11,367 nt of DNA. Origin: Halioxenophilus sp964342265. GTDB taxonomy: Bacteria > Pseudomonadota > Gammaproteobacteria > Pseudomonadales > Cellvibrionaceae. The notes under the pieces are model-generated. The model was not told where the DNA came from, did not search any database, and worked only from the letters and a program-made list of their open reading frames with translations. Location: assembly GCA_964342265.1 (NCBI GenBank), contig CAYFFE010000113.1, positions 1-11,367 of the forward strand, in the 5' to 3' direction. The position numbers were made by a program, and so were the translations under genes. Positions 1 through 6,620 of the stretch are shown here, one piece after another (positions within the stretch are counted from its first letter, which is position 1; each line of letters begins with the position of its first letter).

Positions 1-6
1 GATCTT

Positions 7-25
7 CCCCACCAAAAGTAGACAC
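7..25. repeat. Terminal inverted repeat of the IS3 remnant (orfB end)
   Basis: These 19 bases pair with 683-701 at 15 of 19 positions. They lie 4 bases beyond the orfB stop codon at 30-32, where the right inverted repeat of an IS3 element is expected. The mismatches cluster at the outer side. Confidence 0.75.
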
Positions 26-29
26 AGTT

Positions 30-464
30 CTAAGCAGCCATAGCTGCATATTCCTGCTCAACGACATTAGGACTTTTATAGCCTATCGTACTGTGTTTTC
101 GGTGACTGTTATAAAATAATTCGATGTATTCAAATACGCAGGTATACGCTTCTTTTTTGGTCTTAACATCTTCTGCATAAAGTGCTTTAACTTTAAACAG
201 CGCGAAGAATAATTACATCACCGCGTTATCCCAACAATTCCCTTTACGACTCATGCTGGGCTGAATGCTTTCACTCATCAATAATCGTTGGTATTCCCCC
301 GAACGATATTGAGCTCCCCGGTCTGAGTGTAGGACCAAGCCTGGCTCGACCTCGTGAGTGGCTATGGCCATGTTAAACGCATAAATAATCAGCTGGTTAG
401 TCATGGTCGTATCCTGCGACTAGCCTGCGATCTTACGGGAAAATAGGTCCATAATCACAGTCAT
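30..464 (-). pseudogene. IS3-family transposase OrfB, 3' half, with two in-frame stops
   Basis: This is the C-terminal half of a DDE (rve-type) integrase. From MTVIMDLFSRKIAG at 464 the frame runs unbroken in phase to the natural stop at 30-32 but is interrupted twice. A TAG at 420-422 stands where the family has Trp (...KIAG-W). A TAA at 213-215 stands after GNCWDNAVM, exactly where the family has the catalytic Glu of the DDE triad (NAVxESFF). The second catalytic Asp is intact in HSDRGAQY. The first Asp (TDIT region) has been deleted. Downstream of the second stop the typical C-terminus (FYNSHRKHSTIGYKSP) is preserved, so the decay is recent enough for the family to be unmistakable. Confidence 0.9.
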
Positions 465-653
465 TCATGCTATTAAATTGCTTATCGGAAAGACGATTAT
501 ATTTACGACTCCAATTATAAATCTGACCGGGGTGAATGCCCAACTCGCGGGCGACTTCGGCAGCGGAAGTATTTGGATCTTCCGATCGCCTGACGGCTTC
601 TCGCCGCAAATCTTCCGTGTAGTGATTGTATTTGTTTTCGTTTTCCTGGTCAT
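465..653 (-). pseudogene. IS3-family OrfA, N-terminal HTH remnant
   Basis: The HTH_Tnp_1-type helix-turn-helix is readable as YTEDLRREAVRRSED, then AAEVARELGIHPGQIYNW (codons from about 621 down to 500). The only nearby ATG (651-653) has an OrfA-like start, MTRKTK, but lies in another frame, so a one-base indel between about 650 and 622 probably broke the gene. The HTH frame fuses directly into deleted orfB sequence at about 465 and ends at a TAA at 433-435, so OrfA's leucine-zipper part and the programmed frameshift site are gone. The protein once bound the IS ends and regulated transposition. This copy is non-functional. Confidence 0.8.
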
Positions 654-682
654 TTATTAGACTCTCGTTAGGCAGTAGTAAG

Positions 683-701
683 GTGTCTACTTTACTTGAG
701 G
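683..701. repeat. Terminal inverted repeat of the IS3 remnant (orfA end)
   Basis: This is the partner of 7-25 (15 of 19 matches). It lies about 30 bases upstream of the ATG at 653 on the minus strand, the usual place for the left inverted repeat. Immediately outside it, AGCTTGGTC (702-710) can pair with GACCGAGCT (731-739), giving a second small hairpin across or next to the element's boundary. Confidence 0.7.
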
Positions 702-763
702 AGCTTGGTCGCCTAATGCCTTGCTCACCTGACCGAGCTGCAAAGAATCTTTTGTGCGAAAAT

Positions 764-816
764 GTTGCGCAACGACTTACACAAAACAAGGAGGCAGTGT
801 AAGTCGGATGCGGAAC
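764..816. repeat. Long imperfect inverted repeat (hairpin), unassigned
   Basis: The core arms CGACTTACAC (773-782) and GTGTAAGTCG (797-806) are perfectly complementary around a 14-base loop. The pairing continues outward with CGCA/TGCG (768-771 with 809-812) and GTT/AAC (764-766 with 814-816), with one small asymmetric bulge and one G/G mismatch. That gives 17 pairs in a 53-base structure. It lies just downstream of the minus-strand operon ending at 840, so it could stop or stabilise that mRNA, but there is no T-run on either strand. The GTT...AAC polarity is opposite to the AAC...GTT layout of integron attC sites. The outer left arm is itself the perfect palindrome GTTGCGCAAC (764-773). Confidence 0.6.
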
Positions 817-839
817 TTATTGTTGTAATGACGCACGCC

Positions 840-971
840 CTATTTATACCTGCGCTTTTGCTTTGCCGATTGAGTATTTTTGATTATGACCGCAGGGTTT
901 GCAGCTTTGAGTCTATCTTTAGCCTCTTTTAGATCTTTTGATATTTTCTCGGATTCAATGCTGTTATTCAT
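840..971 (-). CDS. Small Lys-rich protein of unknown function (43 aa)
   Basis: I do not recognise a family. The frame starts at ATG 971, reads MNNSIESEKISKDLKEAKDR and ends in a basic tail (AKQKRRYK) before TAG at 840-842. It is predicted to be helical and highly charged, with no membrane segment. Its start overlaps the 59-aa gene upstream by 8 bases (ATGAATAA arrangement), typical of translational coupling, and this is the main reason to believe it. The segment LKEAKDRLKAAN resembles IDSAKERLKRAKK in the neighbouring 59-aa protein, so the two may be diverged duplicates or partners. A short chance frame cannot be excluded. Confidence 0.45.
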   Translation of the reverse strand: MNNSIESEKISKDLKEAKDRLKAANPAVIIKNTQSAKQKRRYK

Positions 972-1143
972 TATCATCATCCTTTTTCTGTCTTCTTTTT
1001 AGGTCTAGTTCATCAAACTTGCCACTTACAATTGATTCAGGCTCGGGTAACTTAGAATCTTTATGCCTCTTATCTATATCTTTTTTCGCCCGCTTTAATC
1101 TTTCTTTTGCACTGTCGATTGTTTCACGTTCATCATTCATCAT
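964..1143 (-). CDS. Small charged helical protein of unknown function (59 aa)
   Basis: The protein begins MMNDERETIDSAKERLKRAK and ends KRRQKKDDDNE. It has no recognised domain, no signal peptide and no membrane segment. The first 30 residues look like one amphipathic, coiled-coil-like helix with heptad-spaced hydrophobics. The start is ATG 1143, one base after the TGA of the GNAT-like gene and preceded by GGAG about 7 bases upstream (AATAGGAGTTTGAG), so translation is almost certainly coupled to that gene. Downstream it overlaps the 43-aa gene by 8 bases. The AT-rich codon use matches the GNAT-like gene and differs from the ggt operon, which supports a single acquired block. Confidence 0.6.
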   Translation of the reverse strand: MMNDERETIDSAKERLKRAKKDIDKRHKDSKLPEPESIVSGKFDELDLKRRQKKDDDNE

Positions 1144-1144
1144 C

Positions 1145-1714
1145 TCAAACTCCTATTTTCATCGTACAGTAAACACCTAATTTTCTTTTCATTGGCTCTA
1201 CGTATTCATAGCCATAGGAGCAGTAATAATTTACTAAGTCGTCGCTTAAAGGATTCATAATCCTAACCTCGTCAGCCCCTAGAAGGATCCCATAATATTG
1301 AGCCGCTCGCGAAACAATTTCGAACACACGAGTATCCTTCTTATGCTCTTCGTAAGGAGTGGACTCAATAATGTCGATTTTTAAACTTTTTTTGCTTACC
1401 GTTGGCTCCCCGTATGACAACCCAACGATATGACTTCCCCTTTTAATGCTTAGGTCAAATCGCTTAAATGAACTTTTTCGGTTGTAGGCTGAGTACGCAT
1501 CAATCCATCGCCAAGCATATCTATTCTTGTTCTGGTCTATTCCTCGCCATTTATCTGCCTGATAAGCATCAGAAGAGGATATCGGGCCACACCTATGCAG
1601 TGGATAAATGGAATTCAATTCTTCATACAAAGTACTTCTTAATTTAGAGTAGTACTTTACAACCTCAGGGAAACTTAACTGCTTGAATTCTTTTGTTCTA
1701 GCATCTGCCATCAT
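1145..1714 (-). CDS. GNAT-like (N-acetyltransferase fold) protein, 189 aa
   Basis: The second half has the layout of a divergent GNAT fold. A strand with LSIKRGSHIVGLSYGEP (residues 88-104) is followed by the strand LKIDIIE (111-117), a helix with RVFEIVSRAAQYYGILLGA (129-147), the strand EVRIMNP (149-155) and the helix-strand LVNYYCSYGYEYV (160-172), the usual end of a GNAT domain (xxFYxxxGFxxx). No clear Q/R-x-x-G-x-G/A acetyl-CoA loop is visible, so catalytic activity and substrate are unknown. The N-terminal 80 residues, rich in Tyr and Trp (YAWRWIDAYSAYNR), are unassigned. The start ATG 1714 has GAGG 5 bases upstream, and an ATG immediately follows at 1711. It is the first gene of a minus-strand operon with two small ORFs. 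Codon use is AT-rich, suggesting acquisition. Confidence 0.7.
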   Translation of the reverse strand: MMADARTKEFKQLSFPEVVKYYSKLRSTLYEELNSIYPLHRCGPISSSDAYQADKWRGIDQNKNRYAWRWIDAYSAYNRKSSFKRFDLSIKRGSHIVGLSYGEPTVSKKSLKIDIIESTPYEEHKKDTRVFEIVSRAAQYYGILLGADEVRIMNPLSDDLVNYYCSYGYEYVEPMKRKLGVYCTMKIGV

Positions 1715-2120
1715 TTTTCCTCACTGTTTTTTTTATTAATAGGTTAATTACCGAATCCATTTCGCCAAATTCCAGTGATTGTAACCCACCTAATTACACC
1801 AACTCCGCATATTTAGGAATTTTAAACAACAATGGCACCTATAACATCCTTAGCTCTAAACGACGCGGCATTACGCCTTCCTCACTCGGGTCAATCTAGT
1901 TAATTTATTCATTAAGCAGGAGAGGGGGCACCCCGGCAGTTTTATTCGCATGGCGCTAACCCATTGCCATCAAACCCCAACTGATTTTTGCACAACCCCT
2001 GTTAATTCGTTTCGCTTTAGTTTATTTCTGTAACTATTACAATCTACCTCCATCGCTGTAATTCGCTTGGGCGGATTACTCACTCATTCACGCTCGATTG
2101 GCCTTTTTACCTTACCCATC
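1715..2120. other. Divergent intergenic region between the GNAT-like operon and ggt
   Basis: No gene is supported here. Both flanking transcription units read outward, so promoters for each must lie inside, but I find no good -35/-10 pair. A GGGG-gca-CCCC mini-hairpin sits in the GC-rich patch around 1923-1937. The ggt reading frame stays open upstream to a TTG at 2067, so 2067-2120 could encode an 18-residue N-terminal extension, but neither this TTG nor the ATG at 2121 has a good Shine-Dalgarno sequence. Confidence 0.5.
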
Positions 2121-3887
2121 ATGATATTTTCTGTGTTTGCTCGTCGTTTTCACTCCTCTAAACGTTTTTTTACCGCAGCGCTTGCCGGTGCGTTGTGTTC
2201 TTCTTTGTTGGTTGCTGTACCCGCATACTCTGGCGGCGCTAGGGCGGATAAACCCTTCCAGTACGCCAAGCCTACGGGGCTGGTGGCGGGCAAGGCGATG
2301 GTGGTTTCGGCCCGGCCGGAGGTCTCGGAGATTGGTGTGGCGGTGATGAGAAACGGCGGCAATGCCTTCGATGCCATGGTGGCGGTGGAGATGGCTTTGG
2401 CGGTGGCTTATCCGTTTGCCGGTAGCCCCGGTGGCGGGGGGTTTGTGGTGTATCGTGAGGCCGATGGCAAGGTTGGCGCGCTGGATTTTCGCGAGAAAGC
2501 GCCGTTGGCGGCCCATCGCGATATGTATTTGGATGAAAACGGCGATGTTATCCCCGGTATGAGTCGCCAAGGTGCCACGGCGGTGGGTGTGCCCGGCACT
2601 ATCGCCGGTATTTTTGCCATGCACGAGCGCTTTGGCAGCAAGCCCATGGCCGAGTTGTTGGCTCCGGTTATTGAGTTGGCCGAGCAGGGCGTGCCGGTAA
2701 CGCCATATCAAGCCAGCCGGTTGGAGCGCTCGCGCAATTCCATTGCCCGCATAAGTGGCCAAAACTCTAAGTATGCCCAAACCTACCAAGCCGGCGATGT
2801 TATTAAGCGGCCGCAATTGGCAAATACTCTGCGCCGCATTTTAGCCGGCGGCGCGGATGAATTTTATAACGGCAAAATGGCCGGCGAGATTGCCCAATTT
2901 ATTCAGGCCAACGGCGGTTTTATTACCAAGCAGGATTTAGCTCGTTACAACGTGGTATGGCGCGAGCCGGTGCGTTTTTCCTACGGCGATTTAACCATTA
3001 TTTCCATGAGCCCGCCGTCCAGTGGTGGCATTACTTTGCAGCAAATTATGCACATGATTGAGCCCTACCAAGTAGGCCAGTACCCGTTGCACTCTGCGCC
3101 CATGGTGCAATTAATCGCCGAAGCCGAACGGCGCGCCTTTGCCGATCGCAATCACTTTTTGGGCGATCCGGATTTTGTCGAGATTCCTTACCAACAGTTA
3201 ACCGATCGGCGCTACTTGCAAGAGCGCATGGCCAGTTTCAGCTTTGATCAAGCCACCGCCTCCAGCGAGGTGAGCCACGGCGCTATTACCATTAACGAAA
3301 GCCAAGACACCACGCATTATTCCATTGTCGATCCCATGGGTAACGCCGTGGCCGCCACTATTACCATCAACGGTGCCTATGGCTCCAAGCTGTACAGCGA
3401 TGAGTTGGGTTTCTTTTTTAATAATGAAATGGATGATTTTAGTGCCAAGCCGGGTGTGCCCAATATGTTTGGTTTAACAGGTAGCGAGGCCAACAGCATC
3501 GCTCCTGGCAAGCGCATGTTAAGCTCCATGACTCCCACGGTGGTGGAGCGAGAGGGTGAATTATTTATGGTATTGGGCGCTCCCGGCGGCTCAACCATTA
3601 TCACCTCCGTGCTGCAAACCATTTTAAACGTTTACGAGTACGGCATGAGTATGCAAGAAGCTGTGAATGCACCTCGGTTTCACCATCAGTGGTTGCCCGA
3701 TTTGGTGCTGTTCGAAACCACGGGTTTTGATGGCCAATTGTTGGCGGATTTAAAAGCCAAAGGCTACGCGGTTAATCAGGGCCGAGCGCCGGTAATTGGC
3801 AAGGTGGATGCAATTTTGGTATTGGAAAACGGCCGATTGGAAGCGGGCGCAGATAAGCGCGGCGATGATTCGGCGTCGGGCTTTTAA
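2121..3887 (+). CDS. ggt: Gamma-glutamyltransferase (glutathione hydrolase), periplasmic
   Basis: This Ntn-hydrolase cleaves the gamma-glutamyl bond of glutathione and related compounds and can transfer the glutamyl group to amino acids or water. The precursor (588 aa) starts with a signal peptide: basic RRFHSSKR, then the hydrophobic stretch FFTAALAGALCSSLLVAV, with cleavage likely near AYS or ARA (residues 36-43). Key family residues are all present: Arg124 in DFREKAP (binds the gamma-glutamyl carboxylate), nucleophile and autoprocessing Thr397 in DTTHYS, Asp438 in NNEMDDF, Ser468-Ser469 in LSSM and oxyanion Gly489-Gly490 in APGGS. Self-cleavage before Thr397 would give large and small subunits. 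The lid loop after DDF (SAKPGVPN) is present, as in E. coli Ggt. I chose ATG 2121 because it puts the signal peptide at the N-terminus; an upstream TTG (2067) is possible. It is followed after 14 bases by the dipeptidase gene. Confidence 0.96.
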   Translation: MIFSVFARRFHSSKRFFTAALAGALCSSLLVAVPAYSGGARADKPFQYAKPTGLVAGKAMVVSARPEVSEIGVAVMRNGGNAFDAMVAVEMALAVAYPFAGSPGGGGFVVYREADGKVGALDFREKAPLAAHRDMYLDENGDVIPGMSRQGATAVGVPGTIAGIFAMHERFGSKPMAELLAPVIELAEQGVPVTPYQASRLERSRNSIARISGQNSKYAQTYQAGDVIKRPQLANTLRRILAGGADEFYNGKMAGEIAQFIQANGGFITKQDLARYNVVWREPVRFSYGDLTIISMSPPSSGGITLQQIMHMIEPYQVGQYPLHSAPMVQLIAEAERRAFADRNHFLGDPDFVEIPYQQLTDRRYLQERMASFSFDQATASSEVSHGAITINESQDTTHYSIVDPMGNAVAATITINGAYGSKLYSDELGFFFNNEMDDFSAKPGVPNMFGLTGSEANSIAPGKRMLSSMTPTVVEREGELFMVLGAPGGSTIITSVLQTILNVYEYGMSMQEAVNAPRFHHQWLPDLVLFETTGFDGQLLADLKAKGYAVNQGRAPVIGKVDAILVLENGRLEAGADKRGDDSASGF

Positions 3888-3901
3888 CAAACCGAGGACG
3901 A

Positions 3902-5167
3902 ATGATCGCAATGTTAGGTATAACCCGTTGTTCTGTATTGGCCCTGTTGGTGGCTGGTTTGGTGGCCTGTTCCTCGGGCGAGTCGCAATCGCAAGTGCCA
4001 TCCGATAAACACTCTGGCAACGAGGGTTTTCATCAAAGCCTGCTCACGGTAGATACACACATCGATATTCCCTCGGCCTTGGGCACCATCGGCGCGGATT
4101 TTCGTAAAGATGGCCCCATGCAGGTGGACATTCCCAAAATGCGCGCCGGCGGATTGGACGCGGGCTTTTTTATTGTTTATGTCTCTCAGGGCCCGGTGGA
4201 CGACGCCGGCTACAACAACGCCTACGAGCAGGCGCAAGACAAATTTAAAGCCATCAATCGCATGTTGGACAACAGCCCAGATGATCTGGCGTTGGTAACC
4301 AGCCCCGAGCAGTTGCGCGCGGTGGTGGCCAATGGGCAATTGGCCGTCGCCATTGGGGTCGAAAACGCCTATCCACTGGGGCGGGATTTGCAGCATTTGC
4401 AAGAGTTTTACGATCGCGGCGCGCGCTATATTTCGCTCACGCACTTTGGTCACAATCACTTCGCCGACAGCTCCGTGGCCAAAGGCGAACAACACGGCGT
4501 AGCAGAGCCAGAAAACCAGGGCTTGAGCGATACCGGTAAGCGTTTAATTCGCGAGATGAACCGGCTGGGCATTATGGTGGATGTTTCGCACACCTCGCGG
4601 CTTTCAACAATGGCCGCAGTTAAGCTCTCGCAAACACCGGTAATTGCCTCCCACTCTAGTGTGCAGGCGGTATACGATCACCCGCGCAATTTGTCCGATC
4701 AAGAAATTAAAGCTATCGCCGCCAAAGGTGGAGTTATTCAGGCCGTAGCCTTCGATGCCTACATGCGCGCTCGCAGCGAGGCCAACCAGCAGGCCATTAC
4801 CGACATTCGCACCCGCTTGGACCTGCTCGATGCCGAATGGTACAAAAGAGTTACCGAAACCGAGCGCCGTGATTTTCGCGATGCGCTGGCCGATTTGCAC
4901 GATCAATTCCCGCGCGCCACCATTGTCGATTTTGTCGATCATATCGATTACATCGTCGAGCTGGTGGGCATTCGGCATGTGGGTATCGCGACCGACTTTG
5001 GTGGCGGCGGCGGTATTCACGGCTGGGATCGCATCGATCAAACCCCGGCCGTTACCGAAGAGTTGCGCCGCCGAGGCTACAGCAAAGCCGATATCCAGCG
5101 CATTTGGGGAGGCAACCTATTGCGTGTTTGGAGCGAAGTAGAAGCCTACGCCAAGGCCAATCGCTGA
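3902..5167 (+). CDS. Membrane dipeptidase (peptidase M19), lipoprotein
   Basis: This is a renal-dipeptidase-type zinc enzyme that hydrolyses dipeptides, often Cys-Gly and sometimes D-amino-acid dipeptides. Residues 1-23 form a lipoprotein signal ending in the lipobox LVAC with Cys23. The next residues are Ser-Ser, with no Asp at +2, so outer-membrane anchoring is likely. The binuclear-zinc ligands are visible: His53 and Asp55 in DTHID, bridging Glu154 in GVENAY, His230 in VSHTS and His251 in ASHSS (21 apart, as in human DPEP1). Asp365 in ATDFGGG matches the substrate-binding Asp of the family. The length of 421 aa is normal. ATG 3902 follows GAGGACGA with good spacing, only 14 bases after ggt, so the two form an operon. 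Together they can strip glutathione to Glu, Cys and Gly in the periplasm. Confidence 0.95.
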   Translation: MIAMLGITRCSVLALLVAGLVACSSGESQSQVPSDKHSGNEGFHQSLLTVDTHIDIPSALGTIGADFRKDGPMQVDIPKMRAGGLDAGFFIVYVSQGPVDDAGYNNAYEQAQDKFKAINRMLDNSPDDLALVTSPEQLRAVVANGQLAVAIGVENAYPLGRDLQHLQEFYDRGARYISLTHFGHNHFADSSVAKGEQHGVAEPENQGLSDTGKRLIREMNRLGIMVDVSHTSRLSTMAAVKLSQTPVIASHSSVQAVYDHPRNLSDQEIKAIAAKGGVIQAVAFDAYMRARSEANQQAITDIRTRLDLLDAEWYKRVTETERRDFRDALADLHDQFPRATIVDFVDHIDYIVELVGIRHVGIATDFGGGGGIHGWDRIDQTPAVTEELRRRGYSKADIQRIWGGNLLRVWSEVEAYAKANR

Positions 5168-5208
5168 GCATACAATCGGCATCGAGCACTTAAATCCGGG
5201 ATTGCGTG

Positions 5209-5237
5209 TTCACTAACACCGCGTCGATGGGTAAAAT
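5209..5237 (+). promoter_or_regulatory. Predicted sigma-70 promoter of the yebC-family gene
   Basis: TTCACT (5209-5214, 4 of 6 to TTGACA) is separated by exactly 17 bases from TAAAAT (5232-5237, 5 of 6 to TATAAT). The start of transcription would fall near 5244, leaving a short leader of about 27 bases with the ribosome site GTGAGG (5257-5262), 8 bases before ATG 5271. This promoter would let the gene be expressed independently of the ggt operon ending at 5167. Confidence 0.5.
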
Positions 5238-5270
5238 CCCCGCTTTCGAACGCTAAGTGAGGCAATAAGA

Positions 5271-5987
5271 ATGGGAAGAGCCTACCAGAACCGCAAAGAA
5301 TCCATGGCCAAAACCTCCAATATGAAGGCCAAGATTTACAGTAAGTACGGTCGTGAAATCTACGCCTGTGCCAAATCCGGGGGAGTGGAGCCAGATGGCA
5401 ACCTAACCTTGCGCCATCTCATCGAAAAGGCCAAAAAAGATCAGGTGCCTGGCCATGTAGTCGATAAAGCCCTGGAAAAAGCGCGCGGCGGTGGCGGCGA
5501 AGACTTTAACCCAGCGCGCTACGAGGGCTTTGGCCCCGGCAACACCATGATGATTGTCGAGTGCTTAACCGACAACCCCAACCGCACCTTTGGCGATGTG
5601 CGCACCTGCTTTAACAAAGCCAAATGCAAATTGGGTAGCCAAGGCAGCGTGGGCCACATGTTTGATCACAGCGGTATTTTAGTGTTCGCCGGCAACGACG
5701 AAGAAGCACCGCTGGAAGCACTCATGGAAGCCGATGTAGAAGTCAGCGATATCGAAAGCGAAGACGGCAAAATTACCGTTTTTGTTCCGCACACCGAGCA
5801 CTTTAAAGCCAAAACCGCTTTAACCGATGCGCTGGGCGAAATCGAATTCGACGTAGACGAAATTCAATTCGTCGCCAAAGAATCCACCGAAATCAGCGGC
5901 GAAGATGTAGAAACCTTCGAGAAATTAGTGGATATGCTCAACGATTGTGATGACGTGCAAAACGTATATCACAATGCGGAGTTTTAA
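5271..5987 (+). CDS. YebC/PmpR (TACO1) family protein, YeeN-like, 238 aa
   Basis: The family includes proteins first described as DNA-binding regulators (PmpR) and more recently linked to translation of difficult, proline-rich stretches, in line with mitochondrial TACO1. The sequence starts MGRAYQNRKESMAKT, the variant N-terminus typical of YeeN-type paralogues rather than MAGHSKW of canonical YebC. The three family domains follow: a basic helical N-terminal domain (to about residue 75, with KARGGGGEDF at its end), a middle region RYEGFGPGNTMMIVECLTDNPNRT, and the C-terminal VDMLNDCDDVQNVYHN. The length is normal and no key segment is missing. It has its own predicted promoter and a downstream terminator, so it is monocistronic. 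A canonical yebC, usually beside ruvC, is presumably elsewhere in the genome. Confidence 0.95.
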   Translation: MGRAYQNRKESMAKTSNMKAKIYSKYGREIYACAKSGGVEPDGNLTLRHLIEKAKKDQVPGHVVDKALEKARGGGGEDFNPARYEGFGPGNTMMIVECLTDNPNRTFGDVRTCFNKAKCKLGSQGSVGHMFDHSGILVFAGNDEEAPLEALMEADVEVSDIESEDGKITVFVPHTEHFKAKTALTDALGEIEFDVDEIQFVAKESTEISGEDVETFEKLVDMLNDCDDVQNVYHNAEF

Positions 5988-6015
5988 TTTCTATCGGCTA
6001 ATTGTTGCCTAAAAC

Positions 6016-6058
6016 TGCCACCAAGTTTCTACGTTTACTGAAGCTTGGTGGCAATTTG
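6016..6058 (+). terminator. Rho-independent-type terminator after the yebC-family gene
   Basis: TGCCACCAAGTTTC (6016-6029) and GAAGCTTGGTGGCA (6040-6053) form a 14-bp stem with one G-T wobble around a 10-base loop, 28 bases after the stop codon. The following tract (ATTTGAT) is T-poor, so termination may be modest, but the long stem is convincing. Confidence 0.7.
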
Positions 6059-6101
6059 ATAAGTGCTGCTATTTACAGTTGGTGCCGCAACTCAAAATAA
6101 A

Positions 6102-6128
6102 GTGCCTTGAAATAACGTGCCTTAAAAT
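6102..6128 (+). repeat. Two 12-base direct repeats, 15-base period
   Basis: GTGCCTTGAAAT (6102-6113) is followed three bases later by GTGCCTTAAAAT (6117-6128), 11 of 12 identical. The function is unknown. It could be an iteron-like binding site or a small duplication. Confidence 0.5.
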
Positions 6129-6473
6129 CATTCAACTAGGCATGTTATAACGTGAGATAAGTTAAAGCGTCTACCGCAACAATTTTTAAAAAAAAATTTA
6201 AATGCTCACACTTTTTTTTTAATTTAATAATTCGTTAAAGGTTCTAACTTTTCATTGGCTCACAGCCGAGTTATTCCAAAAAAGTAAATAGCTTACTTAT
6301 GGGGAATGGCATTTTATAAGGCTTGGTCGATTCGCAACGCATGCCTAACTTCAAGGATAAGTATCCCTTAACACTAAGGTTTCGAATATTCTTCTACTCA
6401 AAGCCTAGAGACCGAGAATATTTGCCTCGGCTCGATATTGCAGTCTTTATATTCATTCTAGGTTAGGTTTTAG

Positions 6474-6502
6474 TTGATCTTTCATAAATTTAAATTATGA
6501 AA
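6474..6502 (+). promoter_or_regulatory. Operator-like palindrome over a possible promoter for the AHH/Imm11 operon
   Basis: TTTCATAA (6480-6487) and TTATGAAA (6495-6502) are perfect 8-base inverted arms separated by 7 bases. The same stretch contains TTGATC (6474-6479) and TATGAA (6496-6501) with 16-base spacing, a plausible weak -35/-10 pair. A dimeric repressor on the palindrome would block that promoter. It lies about 120 bases upstream of the nuclease ATG, so the leader would be fairly long. AT-rich DNA makes such matches easier by chance. Confidence 0.35.
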
Positions 6503-6620
6503 ATCGTAGCTCGAAAAATTTCAGTGTGATAGGAGTCACAACTCGAGTGGGTTGTCCGTGGTTCATTGTATCAGTATTAATATACTCCGTTGCTGTATTT
6601 CAAAATTTCGGGGAAGCAAA

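Larger units (their letters stand above)
1..708 (-). mobile_element. Degenerate, internally deleted IS3-family insertion sequence
   Basis: Reading the minus strand, this stretch contains the N-terminal helix-turn-helix part of an IS3-family OrfA followed directly by the second half of the OrfB DDE integrase. Imperfect terminal inverted repeats lie at 7-25 and 683-701 (15 of 19 positions match, with an identical 11-base core AAAGTAGACAC). IS3 elements are usually 1.2-1.5 kb, so roughly half is missing: the C-terminal end of OrfA and the OrfB region with the first catalytic Asp. The left end of the window falls at or within a base or two of the element's end, so the exact outer boundary and any target duplication cannot be seen. 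The copy cannot make transposase. Confidence 0.88.
6059..6620. other. AT-rich gene-free region upstream of the AHH/Imm11 pair
   Basis: There is no credible gene in these roughly 560 bases. They contain a tandem direct repeat (6102-6128), an A9-run at about 6188 facing a T-run at about 6211 with TTTAAA/AATTTAA around them, a small hairpin CCGAG/CTCGG (6412-6416 with 6426-6430), and a palindrome that overlaps a possible promoter (6474-6502). Base composition shifts sharply to AT relative to the yebC-family gene, consistent with the left flank of an inserted block. A 41-codon open frame starting near 6342 lacks a ribosome site and is not called. Confidence 0.6.

Noticed and set aside
764..816. 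Integron attC recombination site
   Set aside because: The hairpin and the adjacent small cassette-like operon suggested attC, but the outer sequences run GTT...AAC rather than RYYYAAC...GTTRRRY, and no consensus core site or integrase is visible.
1923..1937. Terminator from the GGGG-gca-CCCC element
   Set aside because: The stem is only 4 bp with a 3-base loop, no T-run follows, and no gene ends nearby.
2112..2816. 234-codon minus-strand frame opposite ggt
   Set aside because: The plus strand encodes an unmistakable gamma-glutamyltransferase. The antisense frame is a codon-bias shadow rich in His and Arg.
6342..6467. 41-codon frame MPNFKDKYPLTLRF...
   Set aside because: It has no ribosome site and no recognisable features, and it lies in AT-rich sequence where short frames are common.
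6552..6620. TTG-initiated N-terminal extension of the AHH protein (23 extra residues)
   Set aside because: There is no ribosome site near 6552, while ATG 6621 has GGGGA at good spacing. The extension looks like untranslated, promoter-like sequence.
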